NCBI RefSeq assembly: GCF_001941945.1
Contig: NZ_CP015583.1
Coordinates: 1,878,501 to 1,942,500, forward strand
Direction: 5' to 3'
Length of the DNA: 64,000 bases
DNA from: Roseomonas gilardii
GTDB taxonomy: Bacteria > Pseudomonadota > Alphaproteobacteria > Acetobacterales > Acetobacteraceae
Positions within the stretch are counted from its first letter, which is position 1, and every line of letters starts with the position of its first letter. Under the pieces are notes generated by a model. The model was not told the origin of the DNA, made no database searches, and saw only the letters and a program-made list of their open reading frames with translations. Shown here in pieces: positions 56,577 through 64,000 of the stretch. The position numbers and the translations under genes are program-made.

Positions 56577-57215
56577 ATGGAAATGACCGGTGAACGGCGG
56601 ATCGAGGCGCCGCGCCAACGGGTCTGGGATGCCCTGAACGACCCGGAGGCGCTGAAGGCCGCGATCCCCGGCTGCGAGTCGCTGGAGCGGACGCCGGAGG
56701 GCGGCTACACCGCCCGCGTCGCGGTGCGCATCGGCCCGATGGCGGCGAAGTTCAGCGGCAAGGTCAGCCTGACCAACATCAACGCCCCGGAATCCTACAC
56801 CATCAGCGGCGAGGGCAATGGCGGCGCCATGGGCTTCGCCAAGGGCGGCGCCGATGTGAAGCTGGAGGAGGTGACCGACGCCGTCACCCTGCTGCGCTAT
56901 GCCGTGAAGGCGCAGGTCGGCGGCAAGATGGCCCAACTCGGCGCCCGGCTGGTGGACAGCACCGCCAAGCAGATGGCCGACCAGTTCTTCGACCGCTTCG
57001 CCGCCAATATCGGCGTGCCGGAGCCCGAGGAGGTGGCCGCCAGCGCCGCCGCCACTCCCGTCGAATCCCCCATTCCCAAGGCCGCCGACAGCGCCGTGAG
57101 CGGCCTGGCCCTTGTACGCGCCATGATGCCGCGCGAATTCCTGGGGCAGAGCATGGTCTTCTGGGGCGGGCTGGTCGTCTGGCTCCTGATGATGGCGCTG
57201 ATCTTCCTCGGCTGA
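56577..57215 (+). CDS. coxG: CoxG-like SRPBCC protein (CO dehydrogenase subunit G family)
   Basis: A 212-residue protein of the CoxG family. Residues 1-150 form an SRPBCC hydrophobic-pocket domain (PRQRVWDALNDPEALKAAIPGC). A linker follows, then a C-terminal membrane anchor (MVFWGGLVVWLLMMALIF). In Oligotropha, CoxG helps bring the mature CO dehydrogenase to the membrane; here the client enzyme is not in the window. It is the first of six genes in one direction devoted to maturation of molybdenum hydroxylases. Confidence 0.88.
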   Translation: MEMTGERRIEAPRQRVWDALNDPEALKAAIPGCESLERTPEGGYTARVAVRIGPMAAKFSGKVSLTNINAPESYTISGEGNGGAMGFAKGGADVKLEEVTDAVTLLRYAVKAQVGGKMAQLGARLVDSTAKQMADQFFDRFAANIGVPEPEEVAASAAATPVESPIPKAADSAVSGLALVRAMMPREFLGQSMVFWGGLVVWLLMMALIFLG

Positions 57216-57243
57216 GGTTTCCCCATACCGTGATATCCGCGAC

Positions 57244-58167
57244 GTGAGCGGCGAGAACCAATCCCCCCATCTTCCGGGCAGCGTGGCCGAGACCCGCCGG
57301 CTTCTGGCCGAGGGCGGCTATGTCGCCGATGCCGCCCTGGCGACCTCGGTGCATCTCGCCCTGCGGATGGGCCGGCCGCTGTTCCTGGAAGGCGAGCCCG
57401 GCACAGGCAAGACGGAGATCGCCAAGGTCCTGGCCGCGCGCCTGCCGCGCCGGCTGGTGCGGCTGCAATGCTATGACGGGCTCGACCTGAATGCCGCGGC
57501 CTATGAGTGGGATCACGCCAAGCAGCTGATGGCGATCCGGCTCGCCGAGGCCGCCGGCGGCGCGGGCGATGCGGCGGCGCTGGAACGCGGCCTCTACGAC
57601 CGCCGCTTCCTGCAGGAACGGCCCCTGCTCTCCGCCCTGGAAGGCAGCCCGGCCGTGCTGCTGATCGACGAGCTGGACCGCGCCGACGAGCCCTTCGAGG
57701 CCTTCCTGCTGGAGATCCTGGCCGACAACCAGATCACCGTGCCGGAGCTGGGTACGATCCGCGCCCAGGTGCCGCCGGTGGTGATCATGACCTCCAACCG
57801 GACGCGGGAGGTGCATGACGCCATCCGGCGCCGCTGCCTTTACCACTGGGTGGACTATCCCGACGCGGCGCGGGAGCTTGAGATCCTGGAGGCCCGCGCC
57901 CCCGGCCTCTCGGAGCGCCTGTCGCGCGAGGTCGTGGGCTTCGTGCAGGCGCTGCGGCGCGGCCCGGACTGGTTCAAGCTGCCCGGCGTGGCGGAAACCA
58001 TCGACTGGGCCCGCGCCCTCGCCGCCCTCGGCGCGCGGGAGCTGGAACCCGCTTTGGTCGAGGAGACGCTCGGCGTCCTGCTCAAGTACCAGGACGACAT
58101 CGCCCGGCTGCGCGGCGAGGAGGCGGCGCAATTGCTGGCGGAGGCCAGGTCAGGTGCGGGGGCCTGA
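57244..58167 (+). CDS. coxD: MoxR-family AAA+ ATPase (CoxD-like)
   Basis: Chaperone-type ATPase thought to insert the metal/sulfur centre into molybdenum hydroxylases with its VWA partner. A GTG start gives 307 residues. Walker A is GEPGTGKTEIA at 50-60, Walker B is LLIDELDRAD near 139, and the sensor region is MTSNRTRE. It overlaps the VWA gene by 14 bases, so the two are translated together. The MoxR plus VWA pair is the CoxD/CoxE arrangement. Confidence 0.9.
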   Translation: MSGENQSPHLPGSVAETRRLLAEGGYVADAALATSVHLALRMGRPLFLEGEPGTGKTEIAKVLAARLPRRLVRLQCYDGLDLNAAAYEWDHAKQLMAIRLAEAAGGAGDAAALERGLYDRRFLQERPLLSALEGSPAVLLIDELDRADEPFEAFLLEILADNQITVPELGTIRAQVPPVVIMTSNRTREVHDAIRRRCLYHWVDYPDAARELEILEARAPGLSERLSREVVGFVQALRRGPDWFKLPGVAETIDWARALAALGARELEPALVEETLGVLLKYQDDIARLRGEEAAQLLAEARSGAGA

Positions 58168-59356
58168 GCCCGAAGGGGGGGCGCCCTCGGGCGCGCGGTT
58201 CGCCGGCAACCTGATCGGCTTCGCCCGGCTGCTGCGGCGCGCCGGGCTGCCGGTTGGCCCGGCGGAAAGCCTGGCCGCCGCCGAAGCCCTGGCGATCACC
58301 GGGATCGCCGAGCGCGACACGGTGCGCGCCGCACTGCGCGCCACGCTGCTGCACGCCCATGACCATCACGAGGTCTTTGACGGCGCCTTCGACCTCTGGT
58401 GGCGCGCCCCCGGCCTGCCTTTGAGCGGCGGGGACAGCGGCGCCGAGGCCACGGAGCGCCTGCCCGCCGCCCGGCGCCTCGCCGAGGCGCTGGCGGCGAA
58501 CCGCGATCCTTCGGGCGGGGAGCGGGAGGAGAAGCCGGAGGAGGCCAGCCTCTCGGTCAGTGCCTCGGAGCGGCTCGGCCAGCTCGATTTCGAGGCGATG
58601 AGCGCCGAGGAGATCGCCGCCGCGAAGCGGGAGATCCGCCGCCTCGCCCTGCCGCTCGCCGCCCGGCCGACGCGGCGCTTCCGGCCCGATCCGCACGGGC
58701 CGCGCAGCGACCTGCGCGCCACGGTGCGGGCCAGCCTGCGCCGGGGCGGCGAGATCCTGGCCATCGAGCGCCGCCGGAGGGTGGAGCGGCCGCCACCGCT
58801 GGTGGCGATCTGCGACATCTCCGGCTCCATGGCGCGCTATGCCCAGGTGCTGGTGCATTTCCTCCATGCCGTGACCAATGACCGCGACCGGGTCCATACC
58901 TTCCTCTTCGGCACGCGGCTGACCAATGTGACGCGGCAGCTCCGCCACCGCGATCCGGAGGTCGCCTTCCAGATGGTCGGCCGCGCCGCGCCGGACTGGT
59001 CCGGCGGCACGCGGATCGGCGAGGCGCTGGAGCATTTCAACCGCGACTGGGCGCGGCGCGTGCTGGGCCAGGGCGCGGTGGTGCTACTGATCACCGACGG
59101 GCTGGACCGCGCCGGAGGCGAGGGGCTGGGCGAGGCGGCGGAGCGCCTGGCGCATTCCTGCCGCCGGCTGATCTGGCTGAATCCGCTGTTGCGCTACGCG
59201 GGCTTCCAACCCAGGTCTCAGGGCATCCGGGCGCTGCTGCCGCATGTCCACGAGCATCGCCCGGTGCACAATCTCGACAGCCTGCGCGCGCTGGTGGAGG
59301 CGCTTTCCGCCCCCGGCGGCTTGCCCCGCAAGGCTGCGTCAAGGAGGCCCGCATGA
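58154..59356 (+). CDS. coxE: VWA domain-containing protein (CoxE-like)
   Basis: Partner of the MoxR ATPase in enzyme maturation. The GTG at 58154 gives 400 residues. The N-terminal half is helical with an acidic, low-complexity segment near residue 125 (GGEREEKPEEASLS). The C-terminal von Willebrand factor A domain has the metal site in CDISGSMARY near residue 220 and LLITDGLDRAG. It overlaps both the ATPase gene and the XdhC gene that follows (ATGA). Confidence 0.9.
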   Translation: MRGPEPEGGAPSGARFAGNLIGFARLLRRAGLPVGPAESLAAAEALAITGIAERDTVRAALRATLLHAHDHHEVFDGAFDLWWRAPGLPLSGGDSGAEATERLPAARRLAEALAANRDPSGGEREEKPEEASLSVSASERLGQLDFEAMSAEEIAAAKREIRRLALPLAARPTRRFRPDPHGPRSDLRATVRASLRRGGEILAIERRRRVERPPPLVAICDISGSMARYAQVLVHFLHAVTNDRDRVHTFLFGTRLTNVTRQLRHRDPEVAFQMVGRAAPDWSGGTRIGEALEHFNRDWARRVLGQGAVVLLITDGLDRAGGEGLGEAAERLAHSCRRLIWLNPLLRYAGFQPRSQGIRALLPHVHEHRPVHNLDSLRALVEALSAPGGLPRKAASRRPA

Positions 59357-59697
59357 GCGATACCCCCACGGAGAACCCCGTGACGGGCGAGGACATCCTG
59401 GCCGCCGCCGATGCCTGGCGCCGGGAAGGCGAGGAGGTGGCCCTGGCCACGGTGGTGGAGACCTGGGGCTCCTCGCCCCGCCCGCCCGGCTCGCGCCTCG
59501 CCGTCAGCGGCTCCGGCCGCCTCGCCGGCTCCGTGTCCGGCGGCTGCATTGAGGGCGCGGTGGCCGAGGTGGCGCAGGCGGTGATGCGCGACGGCCAGCC
59601 GCAACTGCTGGATTTCGGCATCTCCGACGAGCGCGCCTGGGAGGTCGGCCTCGCCTGCGGCGGCAAGCTCAAGGTCTTCGTGGAGAAGCTGGCTTGA
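59353..59697 (+). CDS. XdhC/CoxI N-terminal domain protein
   Basis: A 114-residue protein corresponding to the N-terminal domain of XdhC. It contains ATVVETWGSSPRPPGSRLAV and GSVSGGCIEGAV, with the cysteine that binds the molybdenum cofactor region in related proteins, and ends at GLACGGKLKVFVE. XdhC handles sulfurated cofactor for xanthine-oxidase-family enzymes. Its C-terminal Rossmann domain is encoded by the next gene, so one usual protein is here split into two overlapping genes (TTGA). Confidence 0.88.
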   Translation: MSDTPTENPVTGEDILAAADAWRREGEEVALATVVETWGSSPRPPGSRLAVSGSGRLAGSVSGGCIEGAVAEVAQAVMRDGQPQLLDFGISDERAWEVGLACGGKLKVFVEKLA

Positions 59698-60401
59698 GAA
59701 CCGAGGTCTTCGCGCGGCTGCGCGCCGCCCAGGCGGAAAAGCGCCCCGTCACCCTGCTGACGCGCCTGCCGGACGGGGCGCAGCGCCTCTGGGGCGCCGG
59801 CGAGGATGCGGAGGACACCCCGCCCGAACTGGCCGAGGCCGCCCGCGCGGCGCTGGCCGGGGATGCGGCGCGGAGCGTCGAGCTGGGGGGCGAGACCTGG
59901 TTCGTCCATCCGCACAACCCGCCGCTGCGGCTGATCCTGGTGGGCGCGGTGCATATCGCCCAGGCGCTCGTGCCGATGGCGGTGGCGGCGGGCTTCGCCG
60001 TGGCGGTGGTGGACCCGCGCCGCGCCTTCGCCACGGAGGAGCGCTTCGCCAGGGGGGCCACGCTGATCCATGAATGGCCTGACGACGCCATGGCCCTGCT
60101 CGGCCCGGACCCCCGCAGCGCCGTGGTGACGCTGACCCATGACCCGAAATTCGACGATGCCGCGTTGGACGCCGCGCTGCGCAGCGAGGCCTTCTACATC
60201 GGCGCCCTGGGCAGCCGCCGCACCCATGGGAAGCGCCTCGCCCGGCTGGCCGAGCTGGGCCATGGCGAGGCCGCCCTGGCCCGCATCCACGCGCCGGTCG
60301 GGCTGAACATCGGCGCCGTCACCGCGCCGGAGATCGCGGTCTCCATCCTGGCGGAGATCGTGGCGGTGCGCCGTGGCGCCGCGCTCGGGCGGAGGACGTG
60401 A
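59694..60401 (+). CDS. XdhC Rossmann-domain protein
   Basis: A 235-residue protein from a TTG start. After a short N-terminal domain, the nucleotide-binding part begins LILVGAVHIAQALVPMA and continues through VAVVDPRRAFATEERF, TLTHDPKFDDAALDAAL and YIGALGSRRTHGKRL, matching the C-terminal domain of XdhC. It likely works with the preceding 114-residue protein in cofactor delivery. It overlaps the MoCF/MocA gene by four bases (GTGA). Confidence 0.88.
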   Translation: MRTEVFARLRAAQAEKRPVTLLTRLPDGAQRLWGAGEDAEDTPPELAEAARAALAGDAARSVELGGETWFVHPHNPPLRLILVGAVHIAQALVPMAVAAGFAVAVVDPRRAFATEERFARGATLIHEWPDDAMALLGPDPRSAVVTLTHDPKFDDAALDAALRSEAFYIGALGSRRTHGKRLARLAELGHGEAALARIHAPVGLNIGAVTAPEIAVSILAEIVAVRRGAALGRRT

Positions 60402-62029
60402 TCTTCGGCCCCACCCCGCTGGCGGAAGCGCTGGGCGCCGTCCTGGCCCATACCCACCGGCTGCCGGGGCGCGTGCTGAAGAAGGGCACGGTGCTGGACG
60501 CGGCCGCCCTGGCCGCCCTGTCGGAAGCCGGGGAGCGCGAGGTCATCGCCGCCCGGCTGGAGCCCGGCGACGTGGCCGAGGACGAGGCCGCCGGCCGGCT
60601 GGCCGAGGCGCTGCTGCGGCCCGGCCTCACCCGCTCCCGCGCGGCGACCGGGCGGGTGAACCTCTTCGCCGGGGTGCCGGGGGTGCTGGCGCTGGACGTG
60701 GCGCTGATCGACCGGCTGAACGCGCTGGACGAGAGCCTGACCCTGGCCACGCAGCCGGCCTTCGCGCCCCTGTCGGCGCGGGAGATGGCGGCCACCATCA
60801 AGGTCATTCCCTTCGCCGTGCCCGGCGCCGTGCTGGAGGAGGCCGAGGCCCTCGCCCGGGCGGGGCATGCCCTGTCCTTCCATCCCTATCGCCCCTTCCG
60901 GGCCGGGCTGGTGATGAGCAGCCTGCCGGGCATGAAGGAGAGCATCCTCGCCGGCACGCTGGAGGCGACGCGCGCCCGGGTGGAGGCGGTGGGCGGCGAG
61001 CTGCTGCCCGCCGAGCAGGTGCCCCATGAGGAGGCCGCCATCGCCGGGGCCCTGCACCGGCTGCGGGCGGCGGGCGCCGAGCTGCTGATGGTGATCGGCG
61101 CCTCCGCCGTGGTGGACCGGCGCGATGTCGGCCCCGCCGCCATCACCCGCGCGGGGGGTGGGATCGAGCATTTCGGCATGCCGGTGGACCCGGGCAACCT
61201 GCTCTGCCTGGGGCGCCTGGAGGGGCTTCCGGCCCTGGTCCTGCCCGGCTGCGCCCGCAGCCCGGCGCTGAACGGCTTCGACTGGGTGCTCCAGCGCCTG
61301 GCCGCCGGCATTCCCGTCACCGGGCGCGACATCCAGCGGCTGGGCGCGGGCGGGCTGCTGATGGAGATCGAGACCCGCCCCCTGCCCCGCGCCGCCGCCG
61401 GGCGGGCCGAGCCTTCCCCCCGCCCCGGCCATCGCCCGGTGGCCGCGCTGGTGCTGGCCGCCGGGCTGTCGCGCCGCATGGGGCCGGTGAACAAGCTGCT
61501 GGCCGAGGATGCCGCCGGGCGGCCCATGATCGCCCGCACGGTGGACCATGTCCTGGCCAGCCGGGCCGAGCCGGTGATCGTGGTGACCGGCCATGAGCGC
61601 GAGCGCGTCGAGGCCGCGCTGGCCGGGCGCCCCGTGCGCTTCGTGCATGCGGCGGACCATGCCGAGGGGCTTTCCGCCTCGCTCCGCGCCGGGCTGGGGG
61701 CGGTGCCGGAGGAATGCGAGGGTGCGCTGGTCTGCCTCGGCGACATGCCGCTGGTCGGGCCCGGCACGCTGGACCGCATCCTGGACGGCTTCGACCCGGC
61801 GGCGGGGCGAAGCGTGGTGCAGCCGGTCCATGAGGGGCAGCCGGGCAATCCGGTCCTCTGGGGGCGGGAGTTCTTCGCCGAGATCGGTGCCCTGACCGGC
61901 GACCGCGGGGCGCGCGGGCTGCTGGCCCGCCATGCCGCCCATCTCGCCGCCGTCCCCGTGACCGAGGATTCCGTGCTGCGCGACTTCGACACGCCGGAGG
62001 CTCTGGCACGGCTGGCCGCCCCGGCCTGA
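60398..62029 (+). CDS. MoCF-domain / molybdenum cofactor cytidylyltransferase fusion
   Basis: A 543-residue bifunctional protein. The first 330 or so residues form a molybdopterin-binding MoCF (MoeA/MogA-like) domain, including LLMVIGASAVVDRRDVGPAA and a FGMPVDPGN segment. After a Pro/Arg-rich linker near 330-350, the rest is a MobA/MocA nucleotidyltransferase with LVLAAGLSRRMG and LVCLGDMPLVG. It probably makes the cytosine-dinucleotide form of the cofactor used by xanthine-oxidase-family enzymes. It ends the six-gene operon. Confidence 0.88.
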   Translation: MIFGPTPLAEALGAVLAHTHRLPGRVLKKGTVLDAAALAALSEAGEREVIAARLEPGDVAEDEAAGRLAEALLRPGLTRSRAATGRVNLFAGVPGVLALDVALIDRLNALDESLTLATQPAFAPLSAREMAATIKVIPFAVPGAVLEEAEALARAGHALSFHPYRPFRAGLVMSSLPGMKESILAGTLEATRARVEAVGGELLPAEQVPHEEAAIAGALHRLRAAGAELLMVIGASAVVDRRDVGPAAITRAGGGIEHFGMPVDPGNLLCLGRLEGLPALVLPGCARSPALNGFDWVLQRLAAGIPVTGRDIQRLGAGGLLMEIETRPLPRAAAGRAEPSPRPGHRPVAALVLAAGLSRRMGPVNKLLAEDAAGRPMIARTVDHVLASRAEPVIVVTGHERERVEAALAGRPVRFVHAADHAEGLSASLRAGLGAVPEECEGALVCLGDMPLVGPGTLDRILDGFDPAAGRSVVQPVHEGQPGNPVLWGREFFAEIGALTGDRGARGLLARHAAHLAAVPVTEDSVLRDFDTPEALARLAAPA

Positions 62030-62390
62030 CGCGGGCGGCGGAATGCCGCGATCCCTGGGGGCGGGAGGGTCCGGGTCGGTTGCCGGGGCCTGACCGGGTG
62101 GCCGGGTGCGGAGCAGGCCGCTGGATGGGCTCCTTTAGGGCTTTAGCATTTTAGGATTTTAGGACTTTATCCGCCCCGCTGGGTGCCGCTCGCACCCTCT
62201 CCCTGCCGGGGAAGGCAACGGCGCCCATGACATGGCGGTGGTGACATGGCGGTGAAGCCTTGCCCGGGCGCGGCGGATCGGTGATTATATTCCTATGCCA
62301 CGGGCCTGGCCGGATGGCAAGCATGGCTTCGGAAACCCAGCCTCCGCCCGATGCCTCCCGGAAGGGGATGACCCCTTCCGGGAAGGCCGT
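62030..62390. other. 361-bp gene-free region with TTTAGG-like repeats
   Basis: No supported gene lies here. The region contains an unusual AT-rich run at 62133-62170 with repeated TTTAGG/TTTAGC-like units, a 13-bp direct repeat TGACATGGCGGTG at 62228 and 62242, and the M81 hairpin near its right end. It separates two convergent operons. Confidence 0.6.
62356..62383. terminator. perfect hairpin after the M81 gene
   Basis: TCCCGGAAGGGG and CCCCTTCCGGGA pair without mismatch around ATGA, seven bases past the minus-strand M81 stop. There is no T-tract; termination is likely by position. Confidence 0.7.
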
Positions 62391-63890
62391 TCAGCCCGTC
62401 ACCGCATTCGCGCCCGGCTTCAGCCGCACACCGGGGCGGATGTGGCGGAACGGCAGGGTGGAGGGGTCGGCCACCACCGGCCCTGGCGCCACCGCCACCA
62501 GGACGCGCCCGGCGATGGGCTGGAAATCCGCGCGGAAATGCACGCTGGATTTCAGCGCCAGGATGCGTTCCCGCGCCGGGTCGATGCCGAAATGCCGGAT
62601 CAGCATCTGGTCCAGCGCCTGCATCTTGCGGCTGGTGACGATCACCTTCACGCCGCCAACGGCGAGCAGGGCCGAGGGGCCGAGATCGACCCGGTTCCCC
62701 TTGGCCATCGGCCCGGTGCAGGTGAAGCGCCCGTCCGAGAGGCGGGTCACCACCCCGGTCACCTCTGCCGGGGCGCCATCGGTCTTGCCGCCGAGGGCGA
62801 GGGTGACGGTGGCCCCCTCGCCCGCCGCATGCAGCGCCGCGGCGCTCCCGGCATCGTTGATCAGCGCGACGGTGGCGTCCCGCGCGTCCTGGCGCACCAG
62901 TTCCCGCAGCAGCCCGGTCGTGTCGCCATGGCCGCCGCCGCCGGGATTGTCCTGCGTGTCGGCGATCACCACGGGGCCCTTGACCTCCCGCGACAGGCGG
63001 ATGGCGGTGGCGACGGCCTCGGCGGCATCGAGCAGGTCGGGCACGAAATCCGCCTCCCGCCGCGCCAGATCGGCGAGGAAGCCCTCGGCGGCATCGTCCG
63101 CCGCCTCCTGGCTTTCGGCATAGGCGGCGACGGCCATGCCGCAATCGGCGAAATCGGCATAGGGGAAGCCGAAGCAGAAGCCGAGCTCCACCACGCCCTG
63201 CGTCATGGCCTCCAGCCGCGCCCGCTCCGCCATCACATCGGCCATGGGCGAGACCAGCGTGCATTGCCCGGTGATCGGGGTCCAGTAATCCGCCTGCCGG
63301 AAGCTCTTCGCGAAGGGCGCGCCGCGTTCGATGCGGCGGAGCAGCAGCTCCACCGTCCGGGCGCCGCATTCCGCGCCGTCCACATGCGGATAGGTACGGT
63401 AGGGCACGAGGATATCGCTGTGCGCCACCATGGCGGCGGTCAGGTTGGCATGCGGGTCCAGGCTGGCGCCGATCGGGATGTCGCCGGCCACGGCGCGGAA
63501 GCGGCGCAGCAGCTCGCCCTCCGCATCGCCGAAACCCTCCGCCACCATGGCGCCGTGCAGCTCCAGGTAGATCGCGTCGAGCGGCCCCTGCGCCATGGCC
63601 TCCTGCAGATCGTGCAGCAGCAGCGCCGCCATGCGCTCGAAGGCCTCGGCCGTGACGGGGCCGGAGGGGCCGGTGGTGGCCCAGCTCAGCGGCGCCACGG
63701 CGATGCCCTTCGCCTCGGCCGCGCGGATGGCGCCGGCGGCGGGGAAGCTGGTCGGGCGGATCACGTCCAGCATCGCGGCGGGCCGCAGCAGCGGCGGCGC
63801 CCCGCCCGGTGCCAGGAAGTCGGCCCAGGTGGCGGGGCGCGGGGCGAAGGAATGGCTTTCGTGCTGGAAGCCGCCGATGGCGATGCGCAT
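62391..63890 (-). CDS. M81 family metallopeptidase (MlrC-like)
   Basis: A 499-residue protein of the MlrC/M81 family, related to the enzyme that degrades linearised microcystin; the natural substrate is probably another small peptide. It begins MRIAIGGFQHESHSFAP with the conserved metal-region histidines. SLDPHANLTAAM and DTQDNPGGGGHGDTT follow, and the C-terminal MlrC domain ends at the stop. No signal peptide is present. It follows the M20-like gene by five bases, so the two are an operon of small-peptide hydrolases. Confidence 0.9.
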   Translation of the reverse strand: MRIAIGGFQHESHSFAPRPATWADFLAPGGAPPLLRPAAMLDVIRPTSFPAAGAIRAAEAKGIAVAPLSWATTGPSGPVTAEAFERMAALLLHDLQEAMAQGPLDAIYLELHGAMVAEGFGDAEGELLRRFRAVAGDIPIGASLDPHANLTAAMVAHSDILVPYRTYPHVDGAECGARTVELLLRRIERGAPFAKSFRQADYWTPITGQCTLVSPMADVMAERARLEAMTQGVVELGFCFGFPYADFADCGMAVAAYAESQEAADDAAEGFLADLARREADFVPDLLDAAEAVATAIRLSREVKGPVVIADTQDNPGGGGHGDTTGLLRELVRQDARDATVALINDAGSAAALHAAGEGATVTLALGGKTDGAPAEVTGVVTRLSDGRFTCTGPMAKGNRVDLGPSALLAVGGVKVIVTSRKMQALDQMLIRHFGIDPARERILALKSSVHFRADFQPIAGRVLVAVAPGPVVADPSTLPFRHIRPGVRLKPGANAVTG

Positions 63891-63895
63891 GGCCC

Positions 63896-64000
63896 TCAGC
63901 CCCTCGCCACGCCGGCCGTGGCGAGCACCGCGTCGGCCAGGACGCTGGCCCCGGCCTCGGCCCATTCCGACGTGATGCTCTCTTCCTCGTTGTGGCTGAT
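63896..64000 (-). CDS. M20-type hydrolase, C-terminal end (partial)
   Basis: Thirty-four residues and a stop are visible, beginning ISHNEEESITSEWAEAGASV. SHNEEES followed by a helix resembles the end of M20 amidohydrolases such as N-carbamoyl-amino-acid hydrolases. The gene runs out of the window and leads directly into M81. The assignment is tentative because so little is visible. Confidence 0.5.
   Translation of the reverse strand: MSHNEEESITSEWAEAGASVLADAVLATAGVARG

Noticed and set aside
62133-62170. A telomere-like array
   Set aside because: The TTTAGG units are few and irregular and lie inside the chromosome between two operons.
62260-63123. A plus-strand protein gene opposite M81
   Set aside because: It is a Ser/Arg-rich shadow frame of the metallopeptidase gene.

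Overview
The window is high-GC alphaproteobacterial chromosome. The gene families, their order and the GTTC-N7-GTTC form of the SOS box suggest an Acetobacteraceae member, possibly Roseomonas-like; the genus is inference, not proven by the sequence. About 53 complete protein genes, two genes cut by the window edges, two tRNA genes and one 8.6-kb integrated element can be supported.

Layout. Positions 1-6.6 kb hold a tightly packed minus-strand operon, mltB-rlpA-DD-carboxypeptidase-tmk-holB-metG, which combines cell-wall remodelling with replication and translation genes. Next come an LpxR-type outer-membrane deacylase, tRNA-Ser(UGA), a D-2-hydroxyacid dehydrogenase, a DsbA/FrnE-type oxidoreductase and a DHA2 transporter. 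From 11.5 to 17.5 kb, sdhE-mfd and recG diverge from a region that carries a LexA box. Then follow a secreted M10 metalloprotease, a Gld-type ABC export operon with a DUF4340 protein, a Nudix hydrolase, MsrP, two lipid-linked sugar transferases, and ugpBAEC behind a four-repeat Pho-box array.

Positions 33,745-42,381 are an element inserted in tRNA-Lys(UUU). It is bounded by 43-bp direct repeats and carries near each end a 22-bp copy of a tandem 11-bp motif, as expected for integrase arm sites. It encodes a tyrosine integrase, two small helix-turn-helix proteins, an archaeo-eukaryotic-type primase, a DUF927 helicase, an iteron-like cluster of GTCGGAAC boxes, a DUF5681 protein of a family often seen near phage terminases, and an AT-rich secreted protein. 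It has no capsid, tail, lysis or conjugation genes, so it is best read as a candidate phage satellite or minimal integrative element. This is the most novel part of the window.

After the element come ppi, coaD, gyrA and ssb on the minus strand, then uvrA divergent from ssb with a LexA box between them. These are followed by an SDR, a squalene/phytoene-synthase-like gene, sodB, yajC, a DUF815 ATPase and a metallo-beta-lactamase-fold hydrolase. From 56.6 to 62.0 kb, coxG, a MoxR ATPase, a VWA protein, two XdhC-domain genes and a MoCF/MocA fusion form a maturation operon for molybdenum hydroxylases, without any structural subunit nearby. The window ends in an M81 metallopeptidase and the tail of an M20-like hydrolase.
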